From contig NZ_JAMBPQ010000009.1 of NCBI RefSeq assembly GCF_024206495.1, positions 172,601-236,600 on the forward strand: 64,000 nt of DNA. Direction: 5' to 3'. The notes beneath the pieces were generated by a model. The model did no database searches and was not told the origin of the DNA. It saw nothing but the letters and a program-made list of their open reading frames with translations. Positions within the stretch are counted from its first letter, which is position 1. Each line of letters opens with the position of its first letter. Shown in pieces: positions 16,960 through 26,412 of this stretch. The stretch comes from Paraburkholderia sp. CNPSo 3272 (GTDB lineage Bacteria; Pseudomonadota; Gammaproteobacteria; Burkholderiales; Burkholderiaceae). The position numbers were made by a program, and so were the translations under genes.

Positions 16960-18470
16960 AAGCGCGTACCGTGCTGTCCTTTTTCGGTCGGCGCACAGTC
17001 GCATTCGCGGCGGCGTTGTCGGCGGCGCTCCTGCTCGGCGGGTGCATCAACAGCGGCGGCATCCACACGCACGCGACGATGGTCGATGCAAGTACGCTCG
17101 ATCCCGGCGCCGCCTTGCGCGAGACGCAAGCCGATGCGCAATGGCCGCAAGACGACTGGTGGCGGCACTGGGGCGACGAGCAACTCGATCGCGTGGTGGG
17201 CGACGCCACGGCGGGCAATCCCGACCTGCAAGCGCTCGCCGCGCGGGTGGAGGCCGCGCGCTTCCAGACGGAAATCGCCTGGGCGAACGCGCTGCCGCAG
17301 GCGAACATGGATGGCTCGTTCGAGCGCCGCCGCTACGCGCGCTACACCACGCCCGCGCCGCCGGGAGGCACGACAGTGTGGAGCAACGACATCGGCGCGA
17401 CGCTGTCTTACGACCTCGATCTCTGGGGCAAACAGCGTGCGATCCGCGCGGGCGCGCTCGACAATCTGCACGCCACAGCCGCCGACGCGCGCTTTGCCAT
17501 GGTCGAACTGCAAACCAGCGTCGTGCGCGCGTATGTGCAGCTTTCGCTCGATTACGCGCTCGCCGACGTGTATCGCGCCGTTCAGGACGAGGAGCGGCGC
17601 ACCTTCGAGATCGCGACGCAGCGCTGGCGCGCGGGCATCGGCAGCCGCCTCGAAGCGACCCAAGCGCAAACGCAGCTCTCCATGAGCGCGACGCGTCTGC
17701 GACGCGCACAGCAGCAGATCGCCCTGGATCGTCTTGCGATTGCCGCGCTGTGCGGCAAAGGCCCCGGCTACGGCGACGCGCTCGCGCGGCCAACGCTCGC
17801 CCTGAGCGTGCCGCTCGCGTTGCCGGATGCCTTGCCGGCGGGACTGGTCGGTCATCGCGCGGACGTCGTGGCGGCGCGCTGGCGCGTGCTCGAAGCGGAC
17901 AAGCGCATCGACGCCGCGCACGCCGACTTCTATCCCGACATCAATCTGCTTGCGACGGCTTCGCTAGGTTCAGCGGCCACCTTCGGCGGCTTCTTCAACT
18001 TCCTCAATAGCGACGGCATCGGGCATGGCGTCGGCGCGGCGATCTCGCTGCCGATTTTCGACGGCGGACGCCGGCGCGGTCAGTACGGCGTGGCGGTCTC
18101 GTCGCGCGACGCCGCCGTGGACGTCTACAACCGCACGGTCGTGAACGCGATGCGCGACGTGGCCGTGCAGGCGGTGTCGCTGCGCGCGCTGGAGGATCAG
18201 CAGGCCTCGACCCAGTCGACGCTAGACGCCGCGCGTACGGCATACCGCCTGGCCGACGCGGGCTACCGCAGCGGCATCAGCGAGTTTCTCAACGTGCTGG
18301 CCGCGCAGAACACGCAGTTGCAGCAGGAGCAGAGTCTCGCGCAGGTGCAGGCGCAGCGGCTCGACGCGTGGGCGTTGCTGATGAGCGCGCTGGGCGGCGG
18401 CTATGACGCAGCGCGCTCCGTGAATTCAGCCCGACCCAATCCAGGAGCGAGCGATGCCGCGCGAGATTGA
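16956..18470 (+). CDS. Outer-membrane efflux lipoprotein (NodT/OprM type)
   Basis: Protein of 504 residues with a lipoprotein signal peptide ending in LLLGGC (lipidated C30). Two repeats of the TolC/OprM fold follow, seen in YDLDLWGKQRAIRAGAL and ISLPIFDGGRRRGQYG, the usual internal-repeat markers. It forms the outer-membrane channel of the export complex. Its start overlaps the FUSC stop by four bases, and the DUF1656 gene starts 17 bases before its own stop, so the operon is tightly coupled. Confidence 0.94.
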   Translation: MKARTVLSFFGRRTVAFAAALSAALLLGGCINSGGIHTHATMVDASTLDPGAALRETQADAQWPQDDWWRHWGDEQLDRVVGDATAGNPDLQALAARVEAARFQTEIAWANALPQANMDGSFERRRYARYTTPAPPGGTTVWSNDIGATLSYDLDLWGKQRAIRAGALDNLHATAADARFAMVELQTSVVRAYVQLSLDYALADVYRAVQDEERRTFEIATQRWRAGIGSRLEATQAQTQLSMSATRLRRAQQQIALDRLAIAALCGKGPGYGDALARPTLALSVPLALPDALPAGLVGHRADVVAARWRVLEADKRIDAAHADFYPDINLLATASLGSAATFGGFFNFLNSDGIGHGVGAAISLPIFDGGRRRGQYGVAVSSRDAAVDVYNRTVVNAMRDVAVQAVSLRALEDQQASTQSTLDAARTAYRLADAGYRSGISEFLNVLAAQNTQLQQEQSLAQVQAQRLDAWALLMSALGGGYDAARSVNSARPNPGASDAARD

Positions 18471-18654
18471 GTGCTTTTCGCTGCTCGTGCCGGGCTTGCT
18501 GCCCATTCTCGCGGCCTGCGCGCTGTTGTTCGTCGCGCTCGATCTCGCGTTCGCGCGGCTCGGCCTGTATCGCTTCGTTTGGCATCCTGGCCTCTTTCGC
18601 GTCGCGCTGTTCGCGGCGCTGTTCAGCGGCGCGTCACTGCTGTTGCGTCAGTGA
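18454..18654 (+). CDS. DUF1656 (AaeX-like) small membrane protein
   Basis: Protein of 66 residues with two hydrophobic helices (about 10-31 and 45-63) and the DUF1656 pattern MPREIECFSLLVPGLLP, where the acidic E-x-x-x-F/LVP start is typical. AaeX-type proteins are regular companions of FUSC and HlyD exporter genes; their exact role is unknown. It overlaps the preceding gene by 17 bases with CAGGAGCG as ribosome site. Confidence 0.9.
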   Translation: MPREIECFSLLVPGLLPILAACALLFVALDLAFARLGLYRFVWHPGLFRVALFAALFSGASLLLRQ

Positions 18655-18679
18655 CCGCGCCCACACTGTGTGACCCACG

Positions 18680-19639
18680 ATGAATACCCGAACCCTCCTG
18701 CGCGCCGCCACCACGCTCGTGCTGCTCGCCGTGTCCATCGCGCTCGTGCGAGCGCTGTGGCTCGACTACATGTTCTCGCCCTGGACGCGCGACGGACGCG
18801 TGCGCGCCAAGGTCGTGCAGATCGCAACCGACGTGTCCGGTCTCGTGAGCGACGTGCGCGTGCGCGACAACCAGTACGTGCACAAGGGCGACGTGCTGTT
18901 CGTGCTCGACCCGGCGCGCTTTCAGTACGCCATCGCCCAGGCCGATGCCGACCTCCAGCGCGCCCAGGCGCAACTCGCCGAAACGAAGGCGCGCATGGCG
19001 GCGGCCCAGACCGAGTACGGGATGAAGCGCGCCCAGGCCGCGCGCCGCGCAAGTCTCGCTGGCGACGCGATTTCCGAGGAAAACCGCGCCGACGCCGATT
19101 CGCTCGCCCTGCAATCCCAATCGTCCTATGAAGGCGCGGCGGCAGCGTACGCGTCGGCGCAGGCGCAGGTGAAGGCGGCCCAGGTTGCGCAGCGCACGGC
19201 CGTGCTCAACCTCGCGCGCAGCGAGGCGCACGCCCCCGCCGACGGCTATATCACCAACCTCGACCTGTACCCCGGCGACTTCGCGAGCGCGGGCGTCGCG
19301 CGCGTGGCGCTGATCGACGCGCATTCCTTTTGGGTGTACGGCTATTTCGAGGAAACGAAACTGCCTTCGGTGCGGGTGGGTGACCCGGCGCAGGTGCGTC
19401 TGCTCTCGGGCGGCACACCGATCGATGGACACGTGGAGAGCCTCGCCAGCGGCATTGCCGATCGCGACAACCCCACGAGCCGCGGCGACCTGCTCGCCGA
19501 CGTCAATCCGATCTTTACGTGGGTACGCCTCGCGCAGCGCGTGCCCGTGCGGATTCATCTCGACCGTGTGCCCGAGGGCGTCAAGCTGGCCATGGGCATG
19601 ACCTGCACGGTGACGCTCGCGCCGCCGGCGCGGCCCTAA
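18680..19639 (+). CDS. HlyD-type periplasmic adaptor (AaeA-like)
   Basis: Protein of 319 residues: a membrane anchor (about 5-28), a barrel/lipoyl segment (RVRAKVVQIATDVSG, VRVRDNQYVHKGDVLFVLDP), a coiled-coil hairpin of about residues 85-165 (rich in Ala/Gln), the second lipoyl half (APADGYITNLDLYPGDFA) and a beta-barrel (FWVYGYFEETKLPSVRVGDP). It bridges the FUSC pump and the outer-membrane channel. It is the last gene of the efflux operon. Confidence 0.93.
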   Translation: MNTRTLLRAATTLVLLAVSIALVRALWLDYMFSPWTRDGRVRAKVVQIATDVSGLVSDVRVRDNQYVHKGDVLFVLDPARFQYAIAQADADLQRAQAQLAETKARMAAAQTEYGMKRAQAARRASLAGDAISEENRADADSLALQSQSSYEGAAAAYASAQAQVKAAQVAQRTAVLNLARSEAHAPADGYITNLDLYPGDFASAGVARVALIDAHSFWVYGYFEETKLPSVRVGDPAQVRLLSGGTPIDGHVESLASGIADRDNPTSRGDLLADVNPIFTWVRLAQRVPVRIHLDRVPEGVKLAMGMTCTVTLAPPARP

Positions 19640-19921
19640 GCGCTCACCCAGCGCTTGCCGAACCGGCGTCGTGCGAATCCGAAAAGCGGGCCGCCGGCCG
19701 CAAACACAGGCTTTCCGGCGTGCGCACACTGCGCCTGAAACCGCGTTTTCATTGCGATTTTTGCAACGTGGGGTTGCGTGGCGTCCGGCTTCCGCAGGGC
19801 TGGCGCCTCTTCTAACCTTCCGATCTGACAAATGTTGCCCTTTATCCGCGCCAGAGGTCGGCGGCGGCGAATACGGGGTCCCGCCTCGCCAGACCGGGAG
19901 GCCATCGTTCAAGGAGTTAGC

Positions 19922-21136
19922 ATGTCCACGCCCTCACGGACCCTCGACGGCAAAAGCGAAACGGTCCGGCTCACGTCGGGACTCGTCGCACTGTTCGCCT
20001 TCGCCTGCGGCGCCATCGTCGCGAACCTGTACTACGCGCAACCGATCACGCTGCTGATCGGCACCTCGCTTCATATGTCCGGCGACACCGCAAGCCTCGT
20101 CGTCTCGCTCACGCAGATCGGCTATGCGCTCGGGCTGTTCTTCATCGTTCCGCTCGGCGACCTGCTGGAAAACCGCAAGCTCATGATCGCGACCGCACTG
20201 GTCTCGATCGCGAGCCTCGCGGCGGCCTCGGTCGTGCATTCGGCGAGCTGGTTTCTCGTGCTCTCGTTTCTGATCGGCTTCAGCTCCGTCGCCGTGCAGA
20301 TCCTGATTCCGCTCGCGGCGCACCTCGCGCCCGACCACTCGCGCGGACGCATCGTCGGCACCATCATGGGCGGCCTGCTGCTCGGCGTGCTGCTCTCGCG
20401 CCCGCTCGCGAGCGTGGTCGCCGACCACCTGGGCTGGCGCGTGGTGTTCGGCGGCGCCGCGGTTCTGATGGCGCTCGTCACGGCCGTGCTCGCGCTCACG
20501 ATCCCGCAGCGCCGTCCCGAGCATCGCGCCACCTACCTCGAACTGCTCGGCTCGCTCATCGCGCTTACGCGCAGCCTGCCCGTGCTGCGTCACCGGGCGC
20601 TCTACCAAGGCCTCATGTTCGCCACGTTCAGCCTCTTCTGGACGGCGGTGCCGATCGAATTGACGCGTCAGTACGGCCTCACGCAGTCGGAGATCGCACT
20701 GTTCGCACTCGTGGGCGCGATCGGCGCCACCTCCGCACCGGTGGCGGGACGCCTTGCCGACGCCGGTCATTCCGTGCGCGCCACGCTCGTCGCCCTGAGC
20801 ACGGCCGCGCTGTCGTTCCTGCCCGCGCTCGTGCATCCCGCATGGGGCGTGTTCGGCCTCGTCGTCACCGGCATCACGCTCGACTTCGCCGTGCAAATGA
20901 ACATGGTGCTCGGCCAGCGCGAGATCTATGCCCTGCATGCGTCGAGCCGCAACCGCCTCAACGCACTTTACATGACGAGCATCTTCGTGGGCGGCGCGAT
21001 CGGCTCGGCGCTCGCCAGCACGCTGTTCGAGCGCGGCGGATGGACGCTCGTTGCCAGCGTTGCCCTGGTTTTCCCGCTCATCGCGTTCGTCCACTTTCTG
21101 TTTGTCGGACGCGCCCACGTGCGCAGCAGCCGATAG
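19922..21136 (+). CDS. MFS transporter, drug/metabolite exporter type
   Basis: Protein of 404 residues with 12 predicted helices. The loop 2-3 signature is visible as PLGDLLENRKLM. The N-terminus NLYYAQPITLLIG matches the DHA1-like YbfB/YnfM group of exporters. The ATG at 19922 has CAAGGAGTTAGC in front. It is followed by the Old Yellow Enzyme gene 58 bases downstream on the same strand, possibly cotranscribed. The substrate is unknown. Confidence 0.9.
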   Translation: MSTPSRTLDGKSETVRLTSGLVALFAFACGAIVANLYYAQPITLLIGTSLHMSGDTASLVVSLTQIGYALGLFFIVPLGDLLENRKLMIATALVSIASLAAASVVHSASWFLVLSFLIGFSSVAVQILIPLAAHLAPDHSRGRIVGTIMGGLLLGVLLSRPLASVVADHLGWRVVFGGAAVLMALVTAVLALTIPQRRPEHRATYLELLGSLIALTRSLPVLRHRALYQGLMFATFSLFWTAVPIELTRQYGLTQSEIALFALVGAIGATSAPVAGRLADAGHSVRATLVALSTAALSFLPALVHPAWGVFGLVVTGITLDFAVQMNMVLGQREIYALHASSRNRLNALYMTSIFVGGAIGSALASTLFERGGWTLVASVALVFPLIAFVHFLFVGRAHVRSSR

Positions 21137-21194
21137 AACGCGCAGTTCGTACCCGCAGTTCAATTTCGAGAACGTGCCTCATAGGAAACTCGCC

Positions 21195-22331
21195 ATGTCG
21201 TCCTTGCTTACTCCTTACGATCTGTCCGGCCTCGCGCTGCCCAACCGCGTCGCCATGGCGCCCATGACGCGCGCCCGCGCGCCGCATCGCGGCGAAGCCA
21301 CCGCGCTGATGGCTCGGTATTACGCGCAGCGCGCGTCGGCGGGCCTCTTGATCAGCGAGGCGACGAACGTCAGCCCGCACTCCGCCGCGTTCGAACTCGC
21401 GCCGGGCCTCGTGACTGATGCCCAGGTTGAGGCCTGGAAGCCCGTGACCGAAGCGGTTCACGCGAAGCACGGCCGCCTCTTCACGCAACTCTGGCATAGC
21501 GGCCGGGTCAGTTCGATGGCGCTGCTCGACGGCAATCAGCCGCTCTCGCCCTCGGGGCTCAACGACGACCTCGAACAACTGCAGGTGTGGGGCCAACTGC
21601 AAAACGGCTACTACACGAAGATCCACGCCACGCCCTCGCGCGCCATGACGACCGACGAAGTCATCCAGGCCATCGCCGAGTACAAGCGCGCCGCCGTCAA
21701 TGCGCTCGCCGCCGGTTTCGATGGCGTCGAAATCCACGCCGCCAACGGCTATCTGCTGCATCAGTTCCTCTCGTCGACAACGAATACGCGCGACGACCAA
21801 TTTGGCGGCTCGCTCGCCAACCGCGCGCGCTTTCTCGCCGAAGTCGTCAAGGCCGTGGGCGAAGTCATGCCGCTCGCGAAAGTGGGCGTGCGCGTTTCGC
21901 CGTACGCGGGCTACAACAACGTGCGCGACGCGAACCCCGATGGCACCTACGCCTACGTCGCGCGGATGCTCGACGAAGCGGGCATTGCGTATCTGCATGC
22001 GGCCGACACGAACGGCTGGAGCGGCCAACCCGACTTGCCCCGCATGATCGGGACCCTGCGCCCCGCGTTCCAGGGCACGCTGATGCTCAACGGCTCCATC
22101 ACGCCTGCGGCGGCCGATCGCCTGATCGCCACGGGCGACGCGGATCTCGTCGCGTTCGGCCGCGCGTATATCGCGAACCCGGACCTCGTCGAGCGCATCG
22201 CCGCGAACGTCGAACTGGCCGCGCCGCGCCCCGTGGGCTGGTATGGCGGGGACAACGTCGGCTATGTCGATTACCCGCCGCATGGCGCCCCCTCCGGCGA
22301 ACCGGCTGCGGCGGACGCCCTCTCCTCGTGA
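21195..22331 (+). CDS. Old Yellow Enzyme family ene-reductase (NemA-like)
   Basis: Protein of 378 residues with a TIM barrel and FMN-binding pattern. It begins LALPNRVAMAPMTRARA, with T rather than Cys after the M as in classic OYE/NemA enzymes, and carries the substrate-binding pair in GFDGVEIHAANGYLLHQF and TRDDQFGGSL. It reduces activated C=C bonds with NAD(P)H. The ATG at 21195 has AGGAAAC ahead. A different OYE subclass member is at 29520. It lies upstream of the cytochrome/aldehyde-oxidase operon. Confidence 0.93.
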   Translation: MSSLLTPYDLSGLALPNRVAMAPMTRARAPHRGEATALMARYYAQRASAGLLISEATNVSPHSAAFELAPGLVTDAQVEAWKPVTEAVHAKHGRLFTQLWHSGRVSSMALLDGNQPLSPSGLNDDLEQLQVWGQLQNGYYTKIHATPSRAMTTDEVIQAIAEYKRAAVNALAAGFDGVEIHAANGYLLHQFLSSTTNTRDDQFGGSLANRARFLAEVVKAVGEVMPLAKVGVRVSPYAGYNNVRDANPDGTYAYVARMLDEAGIAYLHAADTNGWSGQPDLPRMIGTLRPAFQGTLMLNGSITPAAADRLIATGDADLVAFGRAYIANPDLVERIAANVELAAPRPVGWYGGDNVGYVDYPPHGAPSGEPAAADALSS

Positions 22332-22376
22332 AGCCTTCCCCCAAAGCGCTCATGAACGAGGCAACGAGGAGATAGC

Positions 22377-23663
22377 ATGAATCGCAAACGCATTGCGCTG
22401 GCCGTTGGCGCGCTCGCGGTCGTGGGGCTGGCGGTGGCGGGCGCCATCATGTACGAGCCTGCCATCGCGCCCATCACGCCCCCGTCCCCCGACAGCTTCG
22501 ACGCCCAGCTCAAGCAGGAAGGTGTGCGCGTGGTCGCCCTGGGCGACTGCGTGGTGTGCCACACCGCGAAGAACGGCAAGCCGTTCGCGGGCGGCCTGCC
22601 GCTCGCCACGCCGTTCGGCACGATCTACGCGACGAACATCACGCCCGACCCGCAAACGGGCATCGGCAACTGGTCGGAGGCGGCGTTCGCCCGCGCCCTG
22701 CGCCACGGCATCGCGCGCGACGGGCACCAGCTTTATCCCGCCTTTCCGTACGTGCACTTCACGCACATGACCGACCATGATGTTTCGGCGGCCTACGCCT
22801 ACCTGATGAGCCGCGAGCCGGTGCAGGCCACCGCGCCCGCGAACGCACTCATCTTTCCGCTGAACTTCCGCCCGCTCGTGGCCTTCTGGAATGTGCTGTT
22901 CCTACACCCCGGCCCGCTCCAGCCGGACCCGGAGCCAGGCGCGCAATGGAACCGCGGCAAGCTGCTGGTGGACGGGCTCGGCCACTGCGCGTCGTGTCAC
23001 TCGCCGCTCAACGCCATTGGCGGAGAAAAGTCGGGGCAGGCGTTCGACGGCGGCATTGTCGACGGCTGGGAAGCGCCTCCCCTCAACGCGCTCTACGGCG
23101 CATCAAGGCCGTGGACGCGCGAGCAGCTCGTCACGTACCTGCGCACTGGCCGCGCCTCCGAGCATGGCGCGGCCGCGGGCCCGATGCTGCCCGTCACGCG
23201 CGACCTCGCAACCGTGCCGCAGTCGGACGTCGAGGCGATCGCCAGGTACATCCTGTCGCTGCAAAAGGGCGAGCCGCCGCATCCGTCGCCAACGGTCGCG
23301 ACGAGCACCTCGCATGAGGCTATACCGGCCGAGCAACGCGGTGCGGTGCTGTTCGCCGCATCCTGCGCGCAGTGCCACGGCAACGGCTCGCCCATGCAGA
23401 CGATCGGCGAACGCCCCACGCTCGCCTTCAGCACGGCCGTCAACGCCGACACGCCGCGCAACGCGATCCAGATGATCCTGAACGGCATCAACTGGCACGG
23501 CGAGGACGCGATGAACTACATGCCCGCATTCAGCGGCGTTTATGACGACCGGCAGGTTGCCGATCTCCTCGCTTACGTGCGCGCAACGTGGTCCGCGAAA
23601 CCCGCGTGGCCCGACGCCACCCCGCTCGTCGCCAAGCTCAAAAAGGAGGACAGTGCGCGATGA
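22377..23663 (+). CDS. Tri-haem cytochrome c subunit of a periplasmic dehydrogenase
   Basis: Protein of 428 residues. An N-terminal membrane anchor/signal (about 6-25) is followed by three c-type haem sites: CVVCH (C58, C61, H62), CASCH (C204, C207, H208) and CAQCH (C330, C333, H334). This is the layout of the cytochrome subunit of PQQ alcohol and Mo aldehyde dehydrogenases. It passes electrons from the Mo/FeS subunits to the quinone pool or oxidase. The stop overlaps the 2Fe-2S gene start (ATGA). A GAGGAGATAGC ribosome site precedes the ATG. Confidence 0.94.
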   Translation: MNRKRIALAVGALAVVGLAVAGAIMYEPAIAPITPPSPDSFDAQLKQEGVRVVALGDCVVCHTAKNGKPFAGGLPLATPFGTIYATNITPDPQTGIGNWSEAAFARALRHGIARDGHQLYPAFPYVHFTHMTDHDVSAAYAYLMSREPVQATAPANALIFPLNFRPLVAFWNVLFLHPGPLQPDPEPGAQWNRGKLLVDGLGHCASCHSPLNAIGGEKSGQAFDGGIVDGWEAPPLNALYGASRPWTREQLVTYLRTGRASEHGAAAGPMLPVTRDLATVPQSDVEAIARYILSLQKGEPPHPSPTVATSTSHEAIPAEQRGAVLFAASCAQCHGNGSPMQTIGERPTLAFSTAVNADTPRNAIQMILNGINWHGEDAMNYMPAFSGVYDDRQVADLLAYVRATWSAKPAWPDATPLVAKLKKEDSAR

Positions 23664-24145
23664 TTACCCTGAATGTCAACGGCGTCCCGCACACGCTCGA
23701 TATCGATCCGTCCACACCGCTGTTGTATGCACTGCGAAACGATCTCGAGCTGCACGGCGCGAAGTTCGGCTGCGGCCTGGGTCAATGCGGCGCGTGCACG
23801 GTGATCGTCGACGGCGAGGCCACGTTCTCCTGCCTCGTGCCGGTGAGCGCGATTGGCGCGCGCCCCGTACGCACACTCGAAGGACTGGGCAGCGCCGCGC
23901 ATCCCGGAGCCTTGCAGAACGCCTTCATCAAGCACCAGGCGGCGCAATGCGGCTATTGCATCGCGGGCATGATCATGCGCGCCCAGGCGCTGCTCGACAA
24001 GAACCCGCACCCAGGCGAGCAGGAACTGCGCGATCACATGGAGCCGAATCTCTGCCGCTGCGGCACGCACATGCGCATTCTCGCAGCCGTGCGCGAAGTT
24101 GCAGGCATCGCTCAACCCCACACCGAAACGAAGGCGCAACGATGA
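23660..24145 (+). CDS. (2Fe-2S)-binding subunit of xanthine-oxidase-family dehydrogenase
   Basis: Protein of 161 residues with both clusters present: plant-ferredoxin type C38, C43, C46, C58 (GCGLGQCGACTV) and the helical-domain set C97, C100, C132, C134 (QCGYC and LCRCG). It shuttles electrons between the Mo cofactor and the cytochrome. Start and stop overlap neighbouring genes by four bases each (ATGA), so the three subunits are translationally coupled. AAAAGGAGGAC serves as ribosome site. Confidence 0.96.
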   Translation: MITLNVNGVPHTLDIDPSTPLLYALRNDLELHGAKFGCGLGQCGACTVIVDGEATFSCLVPVSAIGARPVRTLEGLGSAAHPGALQNAFIKHQAAQCGYCIAGMIMRAQALLDKNPHPGEQELRDHMEPNLCRCGTHMRILAAVREVAGIAQPHTETKAQR

Positions 24146-26406
24146 GCCACCAGGACGATTTCGTCGACGAAGGCCGCCGCCACTTCATGATTTCGGGCGC
24201 GCTGTTCGTTGCCTTCAGCATGGCGCCGGGCGCAAAGGTGTTCGCCCAGGAGGTGATCGCCGACGAAGGCGCGGCGGTGCATGTCTCGAAGGAGACCCAG
24301 GCGCTCGCGGGCAGTCTCAAGACCAACCCGATGCTCGACGCGTGGATCAAGATCACGCCCGAAGGCAACGTCACCGTATTCACGGGCAAGGTCGAACTCG
24401 GCACTGGCGTGCGCACGGCGCTGCTCCAGGTCGCGTCGGAAGAACTGAACATGGCGCCCGCGCTCATCACCTTCCTGACCGCCGACACCGGCGCGTCGCC
24501 CGACGAAGGCCTGACCGCGGGCAGCCACACCATCGCGGATAGCGGGACGGCCTTGCTCAACGCCGCCGCCCAGGTGCGCGGACATCTTGTGGAAGCCGCC
24601 GCGAAGCACTTCAAGGTGGACAGCGCAACGCTCTTCGCGAACAACGCCGTGATCCGCGCGCGCGACGGCCGAATGATGAGCTATGGCGAGGCCGTCGGGC
24701 TCGTCAATCTCCATCGCAGCGCCACGCCCGCCTCGCCGCTCAAGGACCCGAAAACGTTCCGCGTGATCGGAACCTCGCTGCCGCGCGTGGATATCCCCTC
24801 GAAAGTCACCGGCGGCATGAGCTACGTTCAGGACATGGCGTTGCCGGGCATGCTGCACGCGCGCGTGGTGATGCCGCCGGTCTACGACGCACGCCTCATG
24901 GCGTATGACGAAGCCACGGTCATGAAAATGCCGGGCGTGGTCAAGATCGTGCGCAACGGCAGCATGATGGCCGTCGTGGCGAAAGGCGAATGGCAAGCGG
25001 TCAAGGCGCAACGCGCGCTCGCCGCGGGCAGCACCTGGACGAATGGCCGCGCGCTGCCCGATCCGCACACGGTGCATCGCGACCTGAAAGTCATCTCGAC
25101 GGAGCCGATCAAGATCGCGGATCACCACGCGCCCATGGCGCCCGCCGTCAAGACGCTCAGCGCACAGTTCACGAAGCGCTACATGATGCACGGCTCGATC
25201 GGTCCGTCGTGCTCGGTCGCCCTGTTCGACGGCACGCAGATGACCGTCTGGACGCATTCGCAAGGGGTGTATCCACTGCGAGAGGCGCTCGCCGAAATGC
25301 TCTCGCTGCCCAAGATGCAGGTGCGCTGCGTACACGTGGAAGGCTCGGGCTGCTATGGCCACAACGGCGCCGACGACGTGGCCGCCCATGCGGCACTGAT
25401 CGCCGCGGCCATGCCGGGCCATCCGGTTCGCGTGCAATGGATGCGCGAACAGGAACATACCTGGGACCACTACACACCCGCCATGGTGACGGAGGTGAAA
25501 GCCGCGATCGACGCGAACGGCCGCATTGTCGACTGGAACTACGCGCTGTGGAGCAGCTCGCACAACGAGCGCATCGTCAACGCGGGGCGTCTGCTGCCCG
25601 CGCGCATGCTGGAAAAGCCATTCGTCTCCGCGCCCTCCACCCCGATGCTGCAACCCGAAGGCGGCGGCGACCGCAACGGCATTCCGCTTTACGTGTTGCC
25701 GAACATCTACGTGATGAACAACTTCTCGCCGACCATGCCGCTGCAAACCTCGGCCATGCGATCGCTCGGTGCGCACATGAACGTGTTCTCCATCGAAAGC
25801 ACGATGGACGACCTCGCCCATATGGCCGGCCTCGATCCCGTCGAGTTCCGCTTGCGGCATCTCGACGACGAGCGCGCGAAGGATGTCATCAAGCTCGCCG
25901 CGAAACATTTCGGCTGGCCGCGCGCGCCGCGCGCCCGCAATCATGGCGTGGGCTTCGGATTCGCCAAGTACAAGAACCTCATGGGGTACGTGGCCGTTGC
26001 CGTTGAAATCTCGATCGAGCCGGAGACGGGCCAGGTGACGCTCGAACACGCGGAAGCGGCGGTCGATTGCGGGCAGATCGTCAATCCCGATGGCATCCGC
26101 AACCAGATCGAGGGCGGCATCATCCAGTCTGCGAGCTGGACACTGCACGAGTCCCTGCAATTCGACACACAGCGCATTCGCAGCTTCGACTGGGGCACGT
26201 ACCCCATCCTGCGCTACTCGTCGGTACCGAAACAGATCAACGTGCACTTGATCGACCGCCCCGGCGCCCCCTTTCTCGGCGCGGCCGAAGCGGCCATGGG
26301 ACCGACCGCCGGCGCGCTCGGCAACGCGCTGTTCGACGCGAGCGGCAAGCGCGTTCGCGACATGCCGCTGGCCGGCGACTCGCTGCGCAAGCTCATCGAG
26401 GTGTGA
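24142..26406 (+). CDS. Mo-cofactor (aldehyde/isoquinoline oxidoreductase-like) large subunit
   Basis: Protein of 754 residues. The N-terminus carries a twin-arginine-like signal (GRRHFMISGALFVAFSM) that should take the folded enzyme to the periplasm. The two-part molybdopterin fold of isoquinoline 1-oxidoreductase/aldehyde dehydrogenases follows: FTGKVELGTGVRTALLQ, the GSGCYGHNGADDVAAHA segment, and GAAEAAMGPTAGALGNA with the catalytic Glu region. The family oxidises aldehydes or N-heterocycles. The frame is open far upstream, but the ATG at 24142 overlaps the FeS gene stop and begins the signal. No ribosome-site conflict was seen. Confidence 0.94.
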   Translation: MSHQDDFVDEGRRHFMISGALFVAFSMAPGAKVFAQEVIADEGAAVHVSKETQALAGSLKTNPMLDAWIKITPEGNVTVFTGKVELGTGVRTALLQVASEELNMAPALITFLTADTGASPDEGLTAGSHTIADSGTALLNAAAQVRGHLVEAAAKHFKVDSATLFANNAVIRARDGRMMSYGEAVGLVNLHRSATPASPLKDPKTFRVIGTSLPRVDIPSKVTGGMSYVQDMALPGMLHARVVMPPVYDARLMAYDEATVMKMPGVVKIVRNGSMMAVVAKGEWQAVKAQRALAAGSTWTNGRALPDPHTVHRDLKVISTEPIKIADHHAPMAPAVKTLSAQFTKRYMMHGSIGPSCSVALFDGTQMTVWTHSQGVYPLREALAEMLSLPKMQVRCVHVEGSGCYGHNGADDVAAHAALIAAAMPGHPVRVQWMREQEHTWDHYTPAMVTEVKAAIDANGRIVDWNYALWSSSHNERIVNAGRLLPARMLEKPFVSAPSTPMLQPEGGGDRNGIPLYVLPNIYVMNNFSPTMPLQTSAMRSLGAHMNVFSIESTMDDLAHMAGLDPVEFRLRHLDDERAKDVIKLAAKHFGWPRAPRARNHGVGFGFAKYKNLMGYVAVAVEISIEPETGQVTLEHAEAAVDCGQIVNPDGIRNQIEGGIIQSASWTLHESLQFDTQRIRSFDWGTYPILRYSSVPKQINVHLIDRPGAPFLGAAEAAMGPTAGALGNALFDASGKRVRDMPLAGDSLRKLIEV

Positions 26407-26412
26407 ACGACC

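Noticed and set aside
23542..24141. Upstream extension of the Mo-subunit frame
   Set aside because: The frame is open by chance through the FeS gene; the true start overlaps the FeS stop at 24142 and begins a Tat-like signal.
24112..26247. Long open frame (711 codons) on the minus strand opposite the Mo-subunit gene
   Set aside because: It is rich in His, Arg and Asp with no domain pattern, as expected for antisense of GC-rich coding DNA; the plus strand carries a clear molybdoenzyme.
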